Origin: Flavobacteriales bacterium
Lineage (GTDB): Bacteria; Bacteroidota; Bacteroidia; Flavobacteriales_F; PHOS-HE28
Length of the DNA stretch: 64,000 nucleotides
Assembly (NCBI GenBank): GCA_016715895.1
Contig: JADJXH010000003.1
Location: 310,001-374,000 of the forward strand
Direction: 5' to 3'
The notes under the pieces are model-generated. The model was not told the DNA's origin, searched no databases, and saw only the letters and a list, made by a program, of their open reading frames with translations. Position numbers and translations under genes: made by a program. Below, piece by piece: positions 59,657 to 64,000 of the stretch; position 1 is the stretch's first letter, and every line of letters begins with the position of its first letter.

Positions 59657-60400
59657 ATGCATCACCTGCTGCACCTGGTCTTCGAGCTGGCCGCCTTCGC
59701 GGTGGGCTACGCCTACTTCCAGCGGCTGCGCGCAGGGCAGGGCGATCCCATCCCCGAGCCGAAGCGCGTATGGATCATCATCGGTGCGGCGGCCGGGGCC
59801 CTGCTGGGCTCGCGGGTGCTGGGCGCGCTGGAGGATCCAGCCAAGCTCGCCGCCGATGGCTTGGCCCTCTTCATCGCATTCAATAACCGCACGATCGTGG
59901 GCGGACTGCTCGGCGGGCTGGTGGGGGTGGAGCTCACCAAGAAGCTGATCGGTGTCCGTACCAGCAGCGGCGACCTCTTCACCTACCCGCTGATCCTGGG
60001 CATGATGATCGGTCGCGTGGGCTGCCTGCTCGGTGGGCTGGAGGACAACACCTACGGCACGCCCACGGACCTGCCCTGGGGCATCGACCTTGGCGATGGC
60101 GTGCGCCGGCATCCCACCAACCTCTACGAGATCCTGTGGCTGGGTGCGCTTTGGATGCTGTTGCGCGGGGTTGAACGCCGGTGGACCCTCGCGAACGGTG
60201 CGCGTTTCAAGCTCTTCATGGTGGGCTACCTGCTCTTCCGCCTGGCCGTAGAGGCCATCAAGCCGCAGCCCATCATTGCCCTCGGCCTTTCAACCATCCA
60301 GTGGGCCTGCGCGGCCGGACTCCTGTATTACTTCAAGGTGTGGCTGACGCCACGGTCCTTGGTTATTCAACCACAGATGAACACGGATGGACACAGATAG
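59657..60400 (+). CDS. Lgt-like membrane protein, atypical catalytic residues
   Basis: 247 residues, seven or so membrane helices. The Lgt fold is recognisable from GDLFTYPLILGMMIGRVGCLLGGLEDNTYGTPTDLPWGIDLGDGVRRHPTNLYEI. However, the canonical GRxGNFxNxE is here GRVGCLLGGLE (residues 119-129), and the His of the Lgt S-F-H-G-G motif is replaced (NRTIVGGLLGG), so lipoprotein diacylglyceryl transfer may not be its reaction. CATCTTCG (59641-59648) lies 8 bases before ATG 59657. The last ten codons and the stop are supplied by a copy of the 31-base repeat. Confidence 0.75.
   Translation: MHHLLHLVFELAAFAVGYAYFQRLRAGQGDPIPEPKRVWIIIGAAAGALLGSRVLGALEDPAKLAADGLALFIAFNNRTIVGGLLGGLVGVELTKKLIGVRTSSGDLFTYPLILGMMIGRVGCLLGGLEDNTYGTPTDLPWGIDLGDGVRRHPTNLYEILWLGALWMLLRGVERRWTLANGARFKLFMVGYLLFRLAVEAIKPQPIIALGLSTIQWACAAGLLYYFKVWLTPRSLVIQPQMNTDGHR
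60371..60400 (-). repeat. Inverted copy of the CATCTGTG repeat, holding the Lgt-like stop and the GxxExxY start
   Basis: On the minus strand it reads ctatctgtgtccatccgtgt then tcatctgtgg. The stop of the Lgt-like gene (60398-60400) and the start of the GxxExxY gene (60387) both lie in it. It is opposite in orientation to the three copies on the other side of the gene. Confidence 0.75.
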
Positions 60401-60779
60401 GAAAGGACAGGACGGTTATCCGCTCGCGAGCGAGACAGAGGAGGTCATTGGCTGTGCCATGGAGGTGCTGAACGTGCTGGGGCATGGCCTGCTCGAGAAG
60501 CCCTATGAGAACGCCTTGGTGGTGGAGTTCAGGCTGCGCGGCATCCCTTTCGAGCAACAGCCCGCCTTCGATGTGCTCTACAAGAACGAACAGGTCGGTT
60601 TGTATGTGCCGGACCTGATCGTGCGGGAGGCTGTGGTCGTGGATGCCAAGACCATCGACCGCATCACCGATCACGAGCTCGGCCAGATGCTCAACTACCT
60701 GCGCATCACCGGCCATCGCGTCGGACTGATCCTGAACTTCAAGCGCGCCAAGCTCGAATGGAAACGCGTCATTCTCTGA
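60387..60779 (+). CDS. GxxExxY protein (PD-(D/E)XK-like)
   Basis: 130 residues. The family motif is G34-L-L-E37-K-P-Y40, after IIGCAMEVLNVLG-type text. The nuclease-like core is VPDLIVREAVVVDAKTI, with Asp76 and Asp86-Ala-Lys88 where other members have E-x-K. The Pfam family is grouped with PD-(D/E)XK nucleases, but no activity is known. The first codons (MDTDR) are read out of the repeat. It overlaps the Lgt-like gene by 14 bases and is followed by three more repeat copies. Confidence 0.82.
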   Translation: MDTDRKGQDGYPLASETEEVIGCAMEVLNVLGHGLLEKPYENALVVEFRLRGIPFEQQPAFDVLYKNEQVGLYVPDLIVREAVVVDAKTIDRITDHELGQMLNYLRITGHRVGLILNFKRAKLEWKRVIL

Positions 60780-60790
60780 CCATGCGCGCT

Positions 60791-60821
60791 CATCTGTGTG
60801 CATCTGTGTCCATCAGTGGTT
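60791..60821 (+). repeat. CATCTGTG...GTGGTT repeat, copy R1
   Basis: Reads catctgtgtgcatctgtgtc then catcagtggtt; the middle word is catctgtgtc instead of catccgtgtc. Confidence 0.7.
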
Positions 60822-60889
60822 CCCCTTCCGCGAAGGCGAAGCCGAGCGCCGCCCGCATGGAGTTCGGATGCAATGCTGATCTACGCATT

Positions 60890-60920
60890 CATCTGTGTCC
60901 ATCCGTGTCCATCAGTGGTT
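60890..60920 (+). repeat. CATCTGTG...GTGGTT repeat, copy R2
   Basis: Reads catctgtgtccatccgtgtc then catcagtggtt, preceded by cgcatt as in R3. R2 and R3 start exactly 60 bases apart. Confidence 0.7.
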
Positions 60921-60949
60921 GTGCCCCACGCTGGCCAGCCCGTCGCATT

Positions 60950-60980
60950 CATCTGTGTTCATCCGTGTCCATCTGTGGTT
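60950..60980 (+). repeat. CATCTGTG...GTGGTT repeat, copy R3
   Basis: Reads catctgtgttcatccgtgtc then catctgtggtt. It ends 12 bases before the radical SAM start codon. Confidence 0.7.
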
Positions 60981-60992
60981 ATTCCCCCTCCC

Positions 60993-62399
60993 ATGCCTGA
61001 ACGCCCCTACACCTACTACGACTTCACGCTGAGCCTGTGCCCGACGTGCCTGAAGCGCATCGACGCCAAGGTGATCTTCGAGGACGATCGCGTGTACATG
61101 CTGAAGCGCTGTCCCGAGCACGGGGCGCAGAAGGTGCTCATCGCCACCGATGTGGACTACTACAAGCGCTGCCGGCACTACCTGAAGCCCGGCGAGATGG
61201 TGCGCACCTTCAACACGAAGACCCATTACGGCTGTCCGTACGATTGCGGCATCTGCCCGGACCACGAGCAGCACGGCTGCCTCACGCTGATCGAGGTCAC
61301 CGACCGCTGCAACCTGGAGTGCCCCATCTGCTACGCCAGCAGCGGGCCCATGCACGGCAGGCACCGCACGCTGGAGGAGGTGGAGCGCATGCTCGATGCC
61401 GCCGTACGCAACGAGGGTGAACCCGATGTGGTGCAGCTCAGCGGCGGCGAACCCACGGTGCATCCGCAGTTCTTCGAGATCCTCGATGCGGCCAAGCGCC
61501 GGCCCATCCGCCACCTGATGGTGAACACCAACGGCATCCGCATCGCCAAGGACAAGGCCTTCGCGGAGCGCCTCGCCACCTACATGCCGGACTTCGAGCT
61601 GTACCTGCAGTTCGACTCGTTCAAGCCCGAGGTGCTGAAGCGGCTGCGCGGGGAGGACCTCACCGCTGTGCGCATGAAGGCCCTGGAGCACCTGAACGAG
61701 CTCAACCTCAGCACCACGCTGGTGGTGACGGTGGAGAAGGGTGTGAACGACGACGAAGTGGGCGCCATCATCGACTTCGCCCTGAAGCAGCGCTGCGTGC
61801 GGGGCGTCACCTTCCAGCCGGTGCAGGCCGCAGGCAGGACCGAGCACTACGACCCCGCCACCGACCGCATCACGCTCACCGAGGTGCGGCAGGCCATCCT
61901 GGACCAGGCACCGCTGTTCACGCCGGAGGACATCGTGCCCGTGCCCTGCAACCCCGACGCGCTCGCCATGGGCTACGCGCTGAAGCTAGGCAGCGAGGTG
62001 TTCCCGCTCACGCGCATGATCGACCCGGACGACCTGCTGAACAACAGCCGCAACACCATCGTGTACGAGCAGGATGCCCGCCTGAAGGAGCACATGGTGA
62101 AGCTCTTCAGCACCGGCACACCCAGCGACAAGGCGCACGAGACGCTCCACCGGATCATGTGCTGCCTGCCCGACATCGACGCGCCGGAGCTGCGGTACGA
62201 GAACCTTTTCCGCATCATCATCATGCGCTTCATCGACGCCTACGACTTCGACGTGCGGGCCATCAAGCGCAGTTGCGTCCACATCATCGACCCGCGCACG
62301 ATGAACGCGATCCCCTTCGAGACGATGAACCTGTTCTACCGGGAGGAGGCGCAACGGATGCGGTTGGCGGAACTGCAGCAAGCAGCATCTACCTTGTGA
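60993..62399 (+). CDS. Radical SAM protein, COG1964 type (relative of tetraether synthase Tes)
   Basis: 468 residues. The radical SAM cysteines are C106-N-L-E-C110-P-I-C113. An N-terminal zinc-ribbon-like pair (C16, C19, C40) and a second cysteine set CPYDCGICPDH (C81, C85, C88) precede them, the layout of COG1964, which includes archaeal Tes (MJ0619). Tes joins lipid tails; bacterial members are uncharacterised. Later CNPD and IMCCLPD cysteines could bind another cluster. The upstream Lgt-like protein and downstream small membrane protein suggest a lipid-linked substrate. ATG at 60993 follows the repeat R3. Confidence 0.8.
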   Translation: MPERPYTYYDFTLSLCPTCLKRIDAKVIFEDDRVYMLKRCPEHGAQKVLIATDVDYYKRCRHYLKPGEMVRTFNTKTHYGCPYDCGICPDHEQHGCLTLIEVTDRCNLECPICYASSGPMHGRHRTLEEVERMLDAAVRNEGEPDVVQLSGGEPTVHPQFFEILDAAKRRPIRHLMVNTNGIRIAKDKAFAERLATYMPDFELYLQFDSFKPEVLKRLRGEDLTAVRMKALEHLNELNLSTTLVVTVEKGVNDDEVGAIIDFALKQRCVRGVTFQPVQAAGRTEHYDPATDRITLTEVRQAILDQAPLFTPEDIVPVPCNPDALAMGYALKLGSEVFPLTRMIDPDDLLNNSRNTIVYEQDARLKEHMVKLFSTGTPSDKAHETLHRIMCCLPDIDAPELRYENLFRIIIMRFIDAYDFDVRAIKRSCVHIIDPRTMNAIPFETMNLFYREEAQRMRLAELQQAASTL

Positions 62400-62404
62400 T
62401 CACC

Positions 62405-62710
62405 ATGAACACCAAGCTCCTCCGCACGAACCTGCTGGTGCTGCTCGGTTATGCCGTGCTGATCCAGTTGCTTTCCCTGTTGGAGAACAACGGCGGCAGC
62501 ATGGTGGTGCTGATGGGCATGATGGTGGCGGTGGTCATTCACGTGTGCGTGCTGGTGTTGGGTGCCGTGGTGGTCCTGTTCGGTCAGCGCAAGCAGGAGG
62601 CGGCGTCGTGGGTGCTGTGCGCGCTGGCCATCGGCGTCATCGGCTTCGGCACGTGCTGGGGTGGTGCCTCGCTGGCCGAACTGTACTCCGGCCCGGCGAA
62701 CTTCCACTAG
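62405..62710 (+). CDS. Small membrane protein
   Basis: 101 residues with three hydrophobic segments (about 9-27, 33-59, 67-90), very rich in Val, Met and Leu. No family recognised. It starts 5 bases after the radical SAM stop and is probably co-translated. Its stop overlaps the stop of the convergent lipoprotein gene. Confidence 0.65.
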   Translation: MNTKLLRTNLLVLLGYAVLIQLLSLLENNGGSMVVLMGMMVAVVIHVCVLVLGAVVVLFGQRKQEAASWVLCALAIGVIGFGTCWGGASLAELYSGPANFH

Positions 62711-63834
62711 TGCACTTCAGGGTCGAACCCCTTGAGCAGTGCTGCGGTGCGTTCGGCCGCCCGGGCGATCAACAGGCTGCGCACGGAACCGCCACGGCCC
62801 AGGTCCTGCTTGGCCATATGCACCAGCTCTGACCGATGAATGCGGCCGGTGCTGGCGTCCATCAGGTTCACCTGCATCTCCAGGTGTCGGCCGATGCCTT
62901 CCTCATAACGCAACAGCTTGGTCATCAGGACGTACTTGGCGCCCAGCAGCTGCCCGGCGCGGGCCGCGGTGCGCTCATCGTAGATGCCGTCCAGGCTTCG
63001 CTGTTGCTCCTCCAGAAGCGCATCCGTCTGTTCACGAGCCACCAGCACCAGGAAGGGGTCCCGCAGGGCCAGCAGCTCCTCCTTGATGGCCGTGGCCAAT
63101 GCGGCAGGCACGCCGTTCACGCGGGCCGCATAGGTGGCGCGGGCGGCCACGCCCTGTTCCTCCACGGGCACAAGGGCCAGGGTGTAGCTGGCGTTCGTGC
63201 GGGCGGCATCGCGCAGCAGCCGGGCATCCTTGTAGGAAGGGTCCTCGGTGAGAACCGCGTCCAGCCCGCTGTACGCTTCGCGCCAGCGGCCTTCCTCGAA
63301 GGCCCGCCGGGCCAGGCGATACCGGGGCTCCAATTCCGCCATCCGCAGCAGGTGGGGTGCATCGGCGTGACCGGGGTCCAGGGCGAGGACCTCGTTCAGC
63401 AGCTCGCGGCACGGTGGAAAACGGTCCTCCTCAAAGGCCTGTACGGCACGCGCATAGAGCGTCGCCACATGCGTCCGGCGCGCCTGAAGGCGTCGCTGTT
63501 CCACCAAGGGGTCGCGCCGCAGGACCAACCCCTCCACGGAGGCGCGCGTGGCGAATTCGTGCAGCACCTGCCACTGCTGCTCGCCCAGGTCATGGTCGCC
63601 GGCGAGGAAGGCGCTGGACGCCGCGGCCTCCAACTGGATCAGCACCTGCTGACCGGTCCGCTGAGTGCCGGCGTGCGCCCTGGCATGACCAGGCCGTTCC
63701 AGCTTGGCGGTGCGGTAGGCGGCGTATGCGGCACTGACATCACCCGCCTGCTCGGCGCGCTCCCCGTGCTTCACGAGGCGGCCGGCGCCCGAACAGGCGG
63801 CCAGGGAGAGCAGCAGAGGGAGCAGGGATCGCAT
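62707..63834 (-). CDS. TPR-type lipoprotein
   Basis: 375 residues. Lipobox LLSLAAC (Cys14) after the signal. Helical repeats with TPR character (GERAEQAGDVSAAYAAYRTAKLERPGHARA; ARAVQAFEEDRFPPCRELLNEVLALDPGHADA; ARRAFEEGRWREAYSGLDAVLTEDPSYKDA) fill the first two-thirds. A C-terminal CsgG-like domain (QTDALLEEQQRSLDGIYDERTAARAGQLLGAKYVLMTKLLRYEEG ... MDASTGRIHRSELVHM) follows, as in curli-type or stress lipoproteins. CATCTTCG (complement of 63839-63846) lies 4 bases upstream. Confidence 0.72.
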   Translation of the reverse strand: MRSLLPLLLSLAACSGAGRLVKHGERAEQAGDVSAAYAAYRTAKLERPGHARAHAGTQRTGQQVLIQLEAAASSAFLAGDHDLGEQQWQVLHEFATRASVEGLVLRRDPLVEQRRLQARRTHVATLYARAVQAFEEDRFPPCRELLNEVLALDPGHADAPHLLRMAELEPRYRLARRAFEEGRWREAYSGLDAVLTEDPSYKDARLLRDAARTNASYTLALVPVEEQGVAARATYAARVNGVPAALATAIKEELLALRDPFLVLVAREQTDALLEEQQRSLDGIYDERTAARAGQLLGAKYVLMTKLLRYEEGIGRHLEMQVNLMDASTGRIHRSELVHMAKQDLGRGGSVRSLLIARAAERTAALLKGFDPEVH

Positions 63835-63887
63835 GCGGCGAAGATGGCACAGCGATCCGCGTGCCGGAACGCGGTTCACCGGGACCG

Positions 63888-63895
63888 TATGTTTG
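63888..63895 (+). promoter_or_regulatory. Perfect Bacteroidota -7 word (TATGTTTG) at the window end
   Basis: Exact TAnnTTTG, 5 bases before ATG 63901. Confidence 0.5.
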
Positions 63896-63900
63896 CCCGC

Positions 63901-64000
63901 ATGCGTTCCGTCGGTGCCCTGGCCGCAGCGCTCCTCTCCCTGCTGGTGCTGCTGCTGGTTCATATCAGCACGGGACCGGTATCGGTGTCGCTCAGGGAGG
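63901..64000 (+). CDS. FecCD-family ABC transporter permease, 3' truncated by window edge
   Basis: 33 codons are visible: one long hydrophobic helix (VGALAAALLSLLVLLLVH) followed by ISTGPVSVSLRE. The ending 'S-x-G-x-V-x-[IV]-x-L-x-E' is the usual first loop of iron-siderophore/cobalamin permeases (FecCD, BtuC). The perfect promoter word 5 bases upstream supports the start. The identification rests on this short piece only. Confidence 0.55.
   Translation, partial: MRSVGALAAALLSLLVLLLVHISTGPVSVSLRE

Noticed and set aside
60791..60980. Possible CRISPR array (three direct 31-base repeats)
   Set aside because: Spacing is unequal (99 and 60), repeats differ internally, intervening sequence is partly shared, an inverted copy exists, and no cas gene is present.

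Overview
The window is a gene-dense, high-G+C chromosomal segment from a member of the Bacteroidota, most likely a high-G+C Flavobacteriales-type lineage. The evidence is: four secreted proteins with type IX secretion (T9SS) C-terminal sorting domains, one of them the gliding-motility type-B form; Bacteroidota-specific families (DUF4293, DUF6702); and promoter words of the Bacteroidota sigma factor type (TAnnTTTG, with one complete TTG-N19-TACGTTTG in front of rho). Very few genes have a Shine-Dalgarno sequence. Many have the -7 word only 4-10 bases before the start codon, so many mRNAs are probably leaderless or nearly so.

Layout. Bases 1-14400 are mostly housekeeping: an RlmI-type rRNA methyltransferase (cut by the window edge), an SGNH hydrolase divergent from comEC, a Rieske protein, a metallo-beta-lactamase-fold hydrolase, a zeta-toxin-like kinase with a 54-residue partner, an Mpl-type Mur ligase, rho, a YfcE-type phosphoesterase, truA and an MsbA-type ABC exporter. 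Bases 14400-23350 hold a 1241-residue T9SS protein, a baeRF-type release-factor-like protein, uvrA and an ECF-type sigma factor followed by a terminator and two very small ORFs. Bases 23350-28510 are a minus-strand run: nth, a frameshifted M15 peptidase lipoprotein, an NTF2-fold protein, a GMC oxidoreductase and an AlkB-type alkane monooxygenase. The last two look like an alkane-to-aldehyde pair.

At 28572-29957 an intact IS256-family element with an 8-bp target duplication has landed inside a palindromic intergenic hairpin upstream of an M1 peptidase. Then follow a DUF1493 protein, a ParE-type toxin-antitoxin pair, an overlapping LtaS-like/diacylglycerol kinase pair, a fused E1 alpha/beta 2-oxoacid dehydrogenase, a CRTAC1-like T9SS protein, an FNR-like reductase, a TylF-like methyltransferase, another T9SS protein, a SUI1-type factor, a secreted GH38 mannosidase and a cation:proton antiporter.

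From 51996 on the region is more accessory. kdnA and kdnB, which convert Kdo to 8-amino-Kdo, are both present but separated by 3.7 kb that contains an IS110-family element; the leader of that element is rich in hairpins and may encode its bridge RNA. At the right end an aberrant Lgt-like membrane protein, a GxxExxY (PD-(D/E)XK-like) protein embedded in inverted and direct copies of a 31-base repeat, a COG1964-type radical SAM enzyme (the group that includes archaeal tetraether synthase) and a small membrane protein form what may be a lipid-modifying cluster. The window ends in the first codons of a FecCD-type permease.

No rRNA, tRNA or CRISPR array was seen. Function calls rest on motifs and family recall from the sequence alone; no database search was possible.
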